This document shows, one piece after another, positions 1-5,090 of a stretch of 5,090 nt of DNA (position 1 is the first letter of the stretch; every line of letters begins with the position of its first letter). The notes beneath the pieces are model-generated. The model ran no database searches. It had not been told where the DNA came from and worked only from the letters and a program-made list of their open reading frames with translations. The position numbers and the translations under genes are program-made. The DNA is from Selenomonas sp. (GTDB lineage Bacteria > Bacillota_C > Negativicutes > Selenomonadales > Selenomonadaceae), in contig NZ_JAILPX010000023.1 of NCBI RefSeq assembly GCF_024699275.1, forward strand, positions 1 through 5,090. Direction: 5' to 3'.

Positions 1-216
1 CATATCACCGGGGGAACAGTTGTTGTGGAGGCGGTGTTCAATTATCCGGGCATTGGCAATCTGGCTGTGGAGAGCGCCAAGTATCACGATTATAACCTGC
101 TGATGGTTACGGTACTGATCACCGGATTGGCTGTGTTTGTCAGCAGCTTTCTGGCACAGACCATCAATGAAGAAATTGACCCGCGCATGAAGGATATGGA
201 GGCGGTAAGATGGTAG
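1..216 (+). CDS. ABC transporter permease, DppB/OppB-like, C-terminal fragment
   Basis: This is the last 71 codons of an inner-membrane permease; the 5' part lies outside the window and frame 1 is open from base 1 to the TAG at 214-216. Family membership shows in the stretch TGGTVVVEAVFNYPGIGNL, which matches the conserved C-terminal region of DppB/OppB/NikB permeases (G-x-V-V-V-E-x-V-F-x-x-P-G-I-G). A last membrane segment follows (about LLMVTVLITGLAVFVSSFLA), then the typical ending with I-D-P-R near the C terminus (EEIDPRMK). Its partner is the next permease, whose ATG overlaps its end by 7 bases, so the two are probably translationally coupled. The GTG at 25 is an internal codon, not a start. 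The family assignment is firm; the substrate cannot be inferred from this fragment. Confidence 0.93.
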   Translation, partial: HITGGTVVVEAVFNYPGIGNLAVESAKYHDYNLLMVTVLITGLAVFVSSFLAQTINEEIDPRMKDMEAVRW

Positions 217-1124
217 AGGGAGCAGGAACGGCAAATGAGCTCTTCACCGTTGTAGGTGCCACAGTTTATGATGAGAAGATTCAGAACAAGAAAAATCATA
301 GAAAGATTCCGCATAGGAAAAAGCCGGTTGTGTCCATGTTGATTTTGGGACTGATTGTAACCGGTTGTCTGCTGGCACCCTGGGTGGCTAACCATGACCC
401 GGCTGGTTTTTACCTCACGGCATTGAATACACCACCTAACGGCGAGTTCTACTTTGGTACTGATGCGTTGGGGCGTGATTTGTATTCCATCATGTTTTAT
501 GGCGGGCGAACGTCACTGGCTATCGGTATTCTCGGGGCGGCTATCATTGCGGTGATTGGCACCGCCTATGGCTGTTTGAGCGGCACACTGCCGGACCGTG
601 TGGATGCCGTGATGATGCGCATTGCCGAGGCTGGCGGCAGCATACCTACGCTGTTGATGGTTCTGATTTTATCCGCCATCATACCGGAGAAGAATATTTT
701 TACCTTGTCATTTATCATCGGAATAACGGGCTGGTTTGGTATGGCCCGTATCGTGCGCAGTGAGGTGCGTCAGATTCGCAACTGTGAGTATGTGCTCTAC
801 GCGCGCTGCAGCGGTGGCGGCTTTTTCTATGTGATGTGGCGTCATCTGTTGCCCAATTTCTTGTCGGCCATTATGTTTGTGGTGGTGTCCAACGTCAGTA
901 CCTGTATTACCATGGAGTCCACACTGAGCTTTTTGGGACTGGGCCTGCCCGTGGATGTATTGTCTTGGGGCAGTATGTTGTCGCTGGCCAATCGGGCGCT
1001 GATTATGAATACCTGGTGGGTGATTGTGATTCCGGGGCTGTTTCTCGTGGTGACACTTCTCTGTATCACCAATGTGGCTGACTATCTGCGCCGCGAGGTC
1101 AATCGTCAGCCTAGCCACTTGTGA
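210..1124 (+). CDS. ABC transporter permease, DppC/OppC/NikC-like
   Basis: This 304-residue integral membrane protein is the second permease of the importer and pairs with the upstream DppB-like protein to form the transport channel. A basic cytoplasmic N-terminal arm (residues 22-39) leads into membrane segment 1 (about 40-60). The family hallmark FGTDALGRDLYS (82-93) follows, then further membrane segments around 102-123, 145-180 (two), 216-233 and 269-290. The cytoplasmic coupling loop that docks on the ATPases is at about 194-215 (YVLYARCSGGG...HLLPN), with the usual G and the H-x-L-P-N ending. Length is normal for the family. The ATG at 210 was chosen because GGAGG at 198-202 lies 7 bases upstream, and the 7-base overlap with the previous gene suggests coupling. 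Peptide, nickel and related systems share these motifs, so the substrate stays open. Confidence 0.95.
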   Translation: MVEGAGTANELFTVVGATVYDEKIQNKKNHRKIPHRKKPVVSMLILGLIVTGCLLAPWVANHDPAGFYLTALNTPPNGEFYFGTDALGRDLYSIMFYGGRTSLAIGILGAAIIAVIGTAYGCLSGTLPDRVDAVMMRIAEAGGSIPTLLMVLILSAIIPEKNIFTLSFIIGITGWFGMARIVRSEVRQIRNCEYVLYARCSGGGFFYVMWRHLLPNFLSAIMFVVVSNVSTCITMESTLSFLGLGLPVDVLSWGSMLSLANRALIMNTWWVIVIPGLFLVVTLLCITNVADYLRREVNRQPSHL

Positions 1125-1160
1125 GGTTTTACTAAAATTATCTTATATTAGGAACACATG

Positions 1161-1166
1161 AGGAGG
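1161..1166 (+). promoter_or_regulatory. Strong ribosome binding site of the binding-protein gene
   Basis: A full AGGAGG lies 8 bases before the ATG at 1175, the best site within the operon. It fixes the start and fits the need for more binding protein than permease. The 50-base gap between the permease stop and this ATG is AT-rich. A TATATT at 1144-1149 with a poor TTGTGA at 1119-1124 (19-base spacer) could be a weak internal promoter, but I do not call it. Confidence 0.85.
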
Positions 1167-1174
1167 AATTATTT

Positions 1175-2746
1175 ATGCGGAAATGCAAACTCTGGGCAGC
1201 ACTGGCCTTTGTCCTGCTGTTATGCTTGAGCCTTGTCGGCTGTGGAAAGCAGGACGGTGCGGGCATGGAGAGGAATGAGCTCAGTAATACGCTGGTCTAT
1301 GCCGGGGAAAATGAGAGCACCATCAATCCGGTGCTCAGTGCCCATGATGAGGTGGGGGATTTGGTCTTTTCGGGCCTCATGAAGTATGATGGCAGTGGCA
1401 AGTCGGTGGAGGATTTGGCTGAAAGTTACAGCTTTGATGAGAAAAATCTTACCTATACCTTCAAGCTGCGTCAGGGCGTAAAATGGCATGATGGGGATAA
1501 ATTTACCGCGCAGGACGTGGTATTCACCTATAATGTGCTGACGAAGGACAAGACGCTGTCCAGTTCTGTGACCAGTAACTACGAGGATATCGCCAGTGTG
1601 ACGGCGCCGGATGATTACACGGTTGTAATCAAGCTGAAGGAATACTGCGCCAACATGCTGGGCTATTTCACCATAGGCATCCTGCCCAAGCATCTGTTGG
1701 AAGGTCAGGATATGAATACTACCGCCTTCAATCAGAAACCTGTTGGGACAGGGCGCTACAAATTTGTGGAGTGGGACAAAAATGGCGGGATGATTACCTT
1801 TGCGCGCAACGAGGACTATTACGGCAAGGTGCCCAATATCGAACGCATCATTTACAAGACCGTGGCCGTGGAAAGCACGAAGGCGACCATGTTGGAAGCA
1901 GGCGAAGCGGATTTGGCCTGGCTCAATGCCAAGTACGCTGCTAAGTTTCGGGGCAAGGATAAGTTCACCAACTGGGATTTCAAAACCGCCGATTATCGTG
2001 GGGCATCTATGGATATGAATTCGCCGTTCTGGAAAGCAAATGGAGATTCCATTGCGGTACTCAATTATGCAATCGACAAGAAAGCCATTGTGGACAGCGT
2101 GCTCAATGGACAGGGCAGTATCGCCTACAGCCCCATTCAAAATAATCCGCTGGGCAGCAATAAGGAGGCTGATATTTATCCCTATGACCTGAATAAATTT
2201 GCCCAGGCGATGGAAGCGCTAGGCTGGAAAAAGGGTGACGATGGCATCTATGTCCGTAACGGTCAGCGTTTCCACTTCCGCATTCAGACCCGCGATTACG
2301 AGGAAGAACGTGTGGATATTGCCAATCTCCTGTCCTCCATGCTGAAAAAAGCTGGCGTGGAAATGGAAGTGGTGCTGGTGACGAAGTTTGACTGGAAGGC
2401 TGGTTATGATGGTTTCCTGGCTGGCTTTGCCACGCAGTTTGACCCGGATATGGCCTATGGCCAGTTCGTGACCGGCGGCAGTGATAACACCATGCATTAT
2501 AGCAATGCTGCAGTGGACAGATTGCTCAAAGAAGCCCGTCATACGGTTGATCCCGCTAAGCGTTTGCAGCTTTACGGTGAGTTTGAAAAGGTTTACGCCC
2601 AGCATCCCAACGTGCTGCTTGTGGCGTATCTCGATGGCAACTATGTCAGCAATTCGGTTGTTAAGGGGCTGGATACCAAGCGTGTGCTGGGGCATCATGC
2701 CGTAGGGGTAATGTGGAATATCGAAGAGTGGACGATTAATCGTTAA
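1175..2746 (+). CDS. Substrate-binding lipoprotein, SBP family 5 (DppA/OppA/NikA type)
   Basis: This 523-residue extracytoplasmic lipoprotein captures the substrate and delivers it to the permeases. A lipoprotein signal peptide is clear: basic start MRKCK, a hydrophobic core (6-19) and lipobox LVGC (20-23), so the mature protein would start at lipid-modified Cys23. Family 5 features follow in order: NPVLSAHDEVGDLVFSGLM (51-69), the family signature region around GVKWHDGDKFTAQDVVFTY (101-119), PVGTGRYKF (189-197), the HYSNAAVDRLLKEA motif (441-454), and a C-terminal VLGHHAVGVMWNIEEWTI (504-521). Length is usual. It sits between permease and ATPase genes rather than first in the operon. Where DppA and OppA carry the Asp that binds the peptide amino terminus, this protein reads GFATQFDPD (417-425) without an obvious equivalent. 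It resembles, from memory, a set of Firmicute binding proteins of undefined substrate. Family is near certain; ligand is unknown. Confidence 0.95.
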   Translation: MRKCKLWAALAFVLLLCLSLVGCGKQDGAGMERNELSNTLVYAGENESTINPVLSAHDEVGDLVFSGLMKYDGSGKSVEDLAESYSFDEKNLTYTFKLRQGVKWHDGDKFTAQDVVFTYNVLTKDKTLSSSVTSNYEDIASVTAPDDYTVVIKLKEYCANMLGYFTIGILPKHLLEGQDMNTTAFNQKPVGTGRYKFVEWDKNGGMITFARNEDYYGKVPNIERIIYKTVAVESTKATMLEAGEADLAWLNAKYAAKFRGKDKFTNWDFKTADYRGASMDMNSPFWKANGDSIAVLNYAIDKKAIVDSVLNGQGSIAYSPIQNNPLGSNKEADIYPYDLNKFAQAMEALGWKKGDDGIYVRNGQRFHFRIQTRDYEEERVDIANLLSSMLKKAGVEMEVVLVTKFDWKAGYDGFLAGFATQFDPDMAYGQFVTGGSDNTMHYSNAAVDRLLKEARHTVDPAKRLQLYGEFEKVYAQHPNVLLVAYLDGNYVSNSVVKGLDTKRVLGHHAVGVMWNIEEWTINR

Positions 2747-2757
2747 GCAAAATGGAT

Positions 2758-2787
2758 ATGGCTGGCCGTAGTATGGTGGCCAGCCAT
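2758..2787 (+). other. Intergenic hairpin without U-tract between binding protein and ATPase genes
   Basis: A perfect 10-base inverted repeat, ATGGCTGGCC (2758-2767) and GGCCAGCCAT (2778-2787), encloses a 10-base loop and starts 11 bases after the stop codon at 2744-2746. It is GC-rich enough to be stable, but the following bases (GTTGTATAAG) hold no run of T, so it is a poor intrinsic terminator. By analogy with structures below binding-protein genes such as malE, it may protect the upstream mRNA from 3' decay or cause partial termination, giving more binding protein than ATPase. The structure is seen; the role is inferred. Confidence 0.75.
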
Positions 2788-2813
2788 GTTGTATAAGCAG
2801 GAGATGAAGCAAA

Positions 2814-3830
2814 TTGGCGGAAAAATTATTGGAATTGGAGAAGCTGGCGGTCAGTTTTGCTACTCCGGAGGGCGAAGTCGAGGCGGTGCGTGGCGTGGAT
2901 TTAGCTGTGGAGGAAGGCGAGATTCTCTGCCTGGTGGGTGAATCCGGCTGCGGCAAGACGGTGACTTGTCATGCCGTCATGCATCTGTTGCCGTCAAATG
3001 GTTTTATCAAAGAAGGAACAATAAAACTCTGCGGTCAGGACATTACGCACTATGGGGAGCGGGAAATGCGTGCCCTGCGGGGTGGTACAATGTCCATGAT
3101 TTTTCAGGACCCGTTGGGGACACTAAATCCCACGATGCCCATTGGTCAGCAGATTATGGAAGTTCTGTTTAAGCATCAGCAGATAACGCGTCAGGAAGCC
3201 AAACAGCGGGCCTTGGAATTGCTCACGATGGTGGGGACTGAGGAGCCGGAAGCGCGCTTTGATTTGCAGCCGCATTTTTTCTCCGGGGGCATGCGGCAGC
3301 GCTGTGTGATTGCGGCGGCGCTGGCGGCCAGCCCTCGTCTGCTCTTTGCGGATGAAGCTACCACGGCTCTGGATGTGACGGTCAAGGCCAGAATTTTGGA
3401 TTTGCTGTTGGAAATCCGGCGGCAGACCAATATCGCAATCGTCTTTGTGACGCATGATTTGGGCAGTGTGGCACGAATTGCTGACCGGGTAGCGGTGATG
3501 TATGCAGGCAAGATTGTGGAAGTGGGGACGGCAGAGGAAATTTTTTATGAGCCGCGTCATCCTTATACCTGGGGCTTGTTATCTTCCCTGCCGGCATTTG
3601 CAAGGGAGAAGGGCGCCTTGCAATATATTCCCGGCATGCCGCCATCGCTGATCAATCCACCTGCAGGCGATGCTTTTGCCAGCCGCAATCCCTATGCACT
3701 AGCGATTGACTATCGGGAAATGCCGCCGTTCTTTATGCTTTCGCCCACGCATGCGGCGGCAACCTGGCTGCTTGATAAACGGGCACCCAGCATTAAGCCG
3801 CCAATATCCATGAAGGCAGGGTTCAACTAA
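2814..3830 (+). CDS. ABC transporter ATP-binding protein, DppD/OppD-like
   Basis: This 338-residue cytoplasmic ATPase is one of the two that power the importer. Visible motifs are Walker A GESGCGKT (42-49), Q-loop Gln98 in MIFQDP, signature FSGGMRQR (156-163), Walker B RLLFADE (175-181) and the H-loop VTHD (His214), all intact. After the ATPase core it has the C-terminal extension of the oligopeptide family ([12 protein letters not shown] at 249-260, then [14 protein letters not shown] at 272-285). The Cys residues usual in that extension (GC...RC...) read GD and RN here, and the common DEPTTALD reads DEATTALD. The start is TTG: an in-frame TGA at 2805-2807 excludes any start further upstream, AGGAG at 2799-2803 lies 10 bases before it, and [15 protein letters not shown] fits the family N terminus. 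It overlaps the next ATPase by one base. Substrate remains unknown. Confidence 0.95.
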   Translation: MAEKLLELEKLAVSFATPEGEVEAVRGVDLAVEEGEILCLVGESGCGKTVTCHAVMHLLPSNGFIKEGTIKLCGQDITHYGEREMRALRGGTMSMIFQDPLGTLNPTMPIGQQIMEVLFKHQQITRQEAKQRALELLTMVGTEEPEARFDLQPHFFSGGMRQRCVIAAALAASPRLLFADEATTALDVTVKARILDLLLEIRRQTNIAIVFVTHDLGSVARIADRVAVMYAGKIVEVGTAEEIFYEPRHPYTWGLLSSLPAFAREKGALQYIPGMPPSLINPPAGDAFASRNPYALAIDYREMPPFFMLSPTHAAATWLLDKRAPSIKPPISMKAGFN

Positions 3831-4675
3831 TGGACAATGCGATTATTCTTGAATTGCGTAAGGTCAGCCAGCACTTTTCTATCAATAAAGATTTGACAGT
3901 CAAAGCGGTGGATGGGCTGGATTTGACCCTTCGCCGTGGTGAGGTTTTGGGGCTGGTGGGTGAGTCAGGCTGTGGCAAGTCCACCGTTGCCCGCATGATT
4001 GCGGGGATTTATCAGCCCACAGCAGGCGAAATTGTTTTTCATGGAAGACAAAAGCCGCGGGTACAGTTGATTTTCCAAGATTCGGCTGCAGCGCTTAACC
4101 CACGCATGAGGGTGGCCGAAATCATCCTGGAGCCCCTGCGGATTCAAGGGCAGGATTACCAAAGTCCGTCCGTAAAGTGCAGGCTGGTTGAGTTGCTGGA
4201 GCAGGTGGGGCTGGCGGCACGGCTGATGAGCAAGCTGCCAGGGGAGTTATCCGGCGGACAACGCCAACGGGTGGCCATTGCCCGCAGCTTGATGGTACAG
4301 CCGGAACTTCTGGTAGCGGATGAACCGATTGCGTCACTGGATATATCCATACAGGCACAGATTATTTCGCTGATGCAGCGTTTACAAAAAGCGTATAATT
4401 TTACCCTGTTGTTTATTGCCCATGACCTGTCTGTGGTACGTTATATCAGTCAGCGGACAGGTGTAATGTTAAAAGGAAAGCTCGTGGAACTAGCGCCGAC
4501 AGAAGAACTTTTTGGTCATCCGGAGCATCCATATACCAAGGCTTTGCTCTCCGCAATCCCCGTACCGGACCCGCTTTATGAACGGCAAAAAGAAATACTC
4601 TACTACGATACCAGCTGTCCTTTGGGCACAGAAATGTACGAGAAAAGACCGGGGCATTTTGTAAGGGCGGTATAG
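3830..4675 (+). CDS. ABC transporter ATP-binding protein, DppF/OppF-like, short form
   Basis: This 281-residue ATPase is the second motor subunit and should pair with the DppD-like protein. Motifs are complete: Walker A GESGCGKS (44-51), Q-loop Gln83 in LIFQD, signature LSGGQRQR (140-147), Walker B ELLVADEP (159-166) and the H-loop IAHD (His198). The family C terminus [12 protein letters not shown] (233-244) and final PGHFVRA (274-280) are present, so it is not truncated. It is nevertheless shorter than the usual 300-330 residues. Walker A Lys to Q-loop Gln spans 33 residues, against 50 in the partner ATPase, because the segment before the Q-loop is abbreviated ([14 protein letters not shown]). 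The ATG shares its A with the TAA of the previous gene (TAATG), with only a modest GAAGG or AGGG upstream, pointing to translational coupling. No terminator is visible after its TAG. Confidence 0.95.
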   Translation: MDNAIILELRKVSQHFSINKDLTVKAVDGLDLTLRRGEVLGLVGESGCGKSTVARMIAGIYQPTAGEIVFHGRQKPRVQLIFQDSAAALNPRMRVAEIILEPLRIQGQDYQSPSVKCRLVELLEQVGLAARLMSKLPGELSGGQRQRVAIARSLMVQPELLVADEPIASLDISIQAQIISLMQRLQKAYNFTLLFIAHDLSVVRYISQRTGVMLKGKLVELAPTEELFGHPEHPYTKALLSAIPVPDPLYERQKEILYYDTSCPLGTEMYEKRPGHFVRAV

Positions 4676-4685
4676 GCTGGTTATA

Positions 4686-4715
4686 TTGACAGAGTTTCTT
4701 GACAAATTTAATAAT
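4686..4715 (+). promoter_or_regulatory. Possible second, upstream promoter
   Basis: A second perfect TTGACA (4686-4691) sits 13 bases upstream of the main -35, with AATAAT (4710-4715, 5 of 6 matches) after an 18-base spacer. Both -35 boxes lie in a loose 13-base direct repeat. It could be an alternative start, or the main promoter could be the only active one. Confidence 0.4.
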
Positions 4716-4727
4716 TTGTATTAATAT
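4699..4727 (+). promoter_or_regulatory. Sigma-70-type promoter of the riboswitch transcript
   Basis: A perfect -35 TTGACA (4699-4704) and a -10 TAATAT (4722-4727, 4 of 6 matches) are separated by exactly 17 bases in AT-rich sequence. Transcription would start near 4733-4735, about 20 bases before the aptamer. This explains how the riboswitch RNA can be made independently of the transporter operon. Confidence 0.75.
4702..4719. promoter_or_regulatory. Candidate operator: perfect dyad inside the promoter spacer
   Basis: ACAAATT (4702-4708) and AATTTGT (4713-4719) form a perfect 7-base inverted repeat around TAAT. It overlaps the last bases of the -35 box and fills most of the spacer, a typical place for a repressor site. 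The arms are AT-rich, so chance is a real alternative, and I cannot match it to a known regulator. Confidence 0.35.
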
Positions 4728-4752
4728 TGGCATTAGATTTGAATATATTTGG

Positions 4753-4912
4753 GAACAGGTGTCCTACGGACTTAATAGGGAATCCGGTATAAGCCGGAGC
4801 GGTCCCGCCACTGTAAGGTGGAGTCCTGCATCATTTTGTCACTGGGGTAGAAATGCGTACCTTGGGAAGGCGATGCAGGATGATGAAACCAAGCCAGGAG
4901 AACTGCCTGTTC
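4753..4912 (+). ncRNA. Cobalamin riboswitch aptamer (class I, B12 element)
   Basis: This RNA domain binds cobalamin cotranscriptionally and controls the downstream gene. Conserved blocks appear in the right order. The closing stem pairs GAACAGG (4753-4759) with CCTGTTC (4906-4912), perfect over 7 bases. A small hairpin GTCC/GGAC (4761-4771) is followed by TTAATAGGGAA (4772-4782). The L5 hairpin is TCCGG/CCGGA (4783-4787 with 4794-4798), and the core GCGGTCCCGCCACTGTAA starts at 4799. A peripheral arm is closed by a perfect 9-base stem, TCCTGCATC (4824-4832) with GATGCAGGA (4872-4880), and contains the usual ACTGGGG and TTGGGAAGGC. The B12 box AAGCCAGGAGAACTGCC runs from 4891 to 4907. The class I peripheral layout favours adenosylcobalamin, which is an inference. 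Identification as a cobalamin riboswitch is firm; the outer limits are approximate. Confidence 0.96.
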
Positions 4913-5002
4913 TGACATCACCGTGATGCGAAATTTCGTGTCGTGCCTGCGAGCGATGGGTAGGGGATTGAATCTAAGCGTGGGGACTTTGTGCGCAAGT
5001 AG
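4913..5002 (+). promoter_or_regulatory. Riboswitch expression platform between aptamer and terminator
   Basis: About 90 bases link the aptamer to the terminator. They hold a short hairpin CATCA-CCG-TGATG (4916-4928) directly followed by the palindrome CGAAATTTCG (4929-4938), either of which could belong to the loop partner that contacts L5. GGATTG (4965-4970) can pair with CAATCT (5007-5012) in the terminator's 5' arm, and TGCCT (4944-4948) with GGGCA (5004-5008). These are candidate antiterminator pairings but both are short. No open reading frame here looks real. Confidence 0.6.
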
Positions 5003-5043
5003 AGGGCAATCTATCTGTATTTCGCAGATGGATTGCCCTTTTT
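5003..5043 (+). terminator. Intrinsic terminator of the cobalamin riboswitch
   Basis: A 15-base-pair stem, AGGGCAATCTATCTG (5003-5017) with CAGATGGATTGCCCT (5025-5039), has one G-U pair and a 7-base loop, and the run of five T ends at 5043. It lies between the aptamer and the Shine-Dalgarno site of the next gene, so regulation should be transcriptional: cobalamin bound, terminator formed, gene off. It may also be the first real terminator met by transcripts from the transporter operon. Confidence 0.92.
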
Positions 5044-5069
5044 GGGTGTGCGGGTTTTCACAAGACAAG

Positions 5070-5075
5070 AGGAGG
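5070..5075 (+). promoter_or_regulatory. Ribosome binding site of the riboswitch-controlled gene
   Basis: AGGAGG lies 7 bases upstream of the ATG at 5083 and 27 bases after the terminator's T-run. It is not part of the terminator hairpin, which supports control of transcription rather than of translation. Confidence 0.85.
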
Positions 5076-5082
5076 CTGTGCT

Positions 5083-5090
5083 ATGAGTAA
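5083..5090 (+). CDS. Start of a cobalamin-riboswitch-controlled gene (cut by window edge)
   Basis: Only ATG AGT AA is present (Met-Ser and the start of a Lys or Asn codon). The start is supported by AGGAGG at optimal distance and by its position right after the riboswitch terminator. Genes controlled this way usually serve cobalamin or cobalt uptake, cobalamin synthesis, or B12-independent replacements of B12 enzymes. In an organism with an outer membrane a TonB-dependent receptor would also be common. Nothing in the window decides among these. Confidence 0.75.

Noticed and set aside
1119..1149. Internal promoter before the binding-protein gene (TTGTGA, 19 bases, TATATT)
   Set aside because: The -35 is weak, the spacer too long, and AT-rich gaps give such matches by chance.
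1220..2140. 306-codon open frame on the - strand
   Set aside because: It is a long shadow of the binding-protein gene; its translation shows no family features while the + strand frame is an unmistakable family 5 protein.
2758..2787. Hairpin as a true intrinsic terminator
   Set aside because: There is no T-run after the stem, and the two ATPase genes downstream clearly belong to the same system.
2219..2956. 245-codon open frame on the - strand across the binding protein/ATPase junction
   Set aside because: It spans two well-supported + strand genes and the intergenic hairpin, with no recognisable motif.
4699..4926. 75-codon open frame on the + strand over the leader
   Set aside because: It begins with a TTG that is the -35 box and runs through the conserved cobalamin aptamer; the constraint there is RNA structure, and there is no ribosome binding site.
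4772..5068. 98-codon open frame on the - strand over the riboswitch
   Set aside because: It is antisense to the aptamer and terminator, shows no recognisable protein family, and has no supporting context.
1..5090. Mobile element, CRISPR array, tRNA or toxin-antitoxin module
   Set aside because: I looked for terminal repeats, spaced direct repeats, transposase motifs and small gene pairs and saw none; the window is filled by the transporter operon and the riboswitch leader.

Overview
The window is the 3' part of an operon for an ABC importer of the peptide/nickel family (Dpp/Opp/Nik type), followed by a cobalamin riboswitch that leads into a new gene just entering at the right edge. All genes are on the + strand. 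The sequence looks like ordinary, tightly packed bacterial chromosome. Strong purine-rich Shine-Dalgarno sites, near-balanced base composition by eye and the style of the proteins suggest an anaerobic member of the Bacillota, possibly of the Negativicutes (Selenomonas-like). That placement is an impression, not a result.

Layout: 1-216 is the C-terminal end of the first inner-membrane permease (DppB-like), cut by the window edge. 210-1124 is the second permease (DppC-like), overlapping the first by 7 bases. 1175-2746 is the substrate-binding lipoprotein. A strong hairpin without a U-tract (2758-2787) separates it from the two ATPases: 2814-3830 (DppD-like, TTG start) and 3830-4675 (DppF-like, 1-base overlap). 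Together they would form one complete importer: a lipid-anchored binding protein, two permeases and two ATPases. The order is B-C-A-D-F. The substrate cannot be named. The binding protein seems to lack the Asp that holds the amino terminus of peptides in DppA and OppA, so a non-peptide ligand such as a metal chelate is possible.

From 4676 to 5082 there is no protein gene. This stretch holds a sigma-70-type promoter with a perfect 17-base spacer (and a second TTGACA box 13 bases upstream), an 18-base dyad inside that promoter, a class I cobalamin riboswitch aptamer (about 4753-4912), an intrinsic terminator (5003-5043) and a strong Shine-Dalgarno site for an ATG at 5083. The riboswitch should switch off the gene at 5083 when cobalamin is plentiful. 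No separate terminator is visible after the DppF-like gene, so operon transcripts may run into the riboswitch, whose terminator could also end the operon.

I found no mobile element, CRISPR array, tRNA or rRNA, and nothing I would call an undescribed system. The most interesting points are the operon-riboswitch junction, the promoter dyad, and the departures from family consensus in the binding protein and both ATPases.
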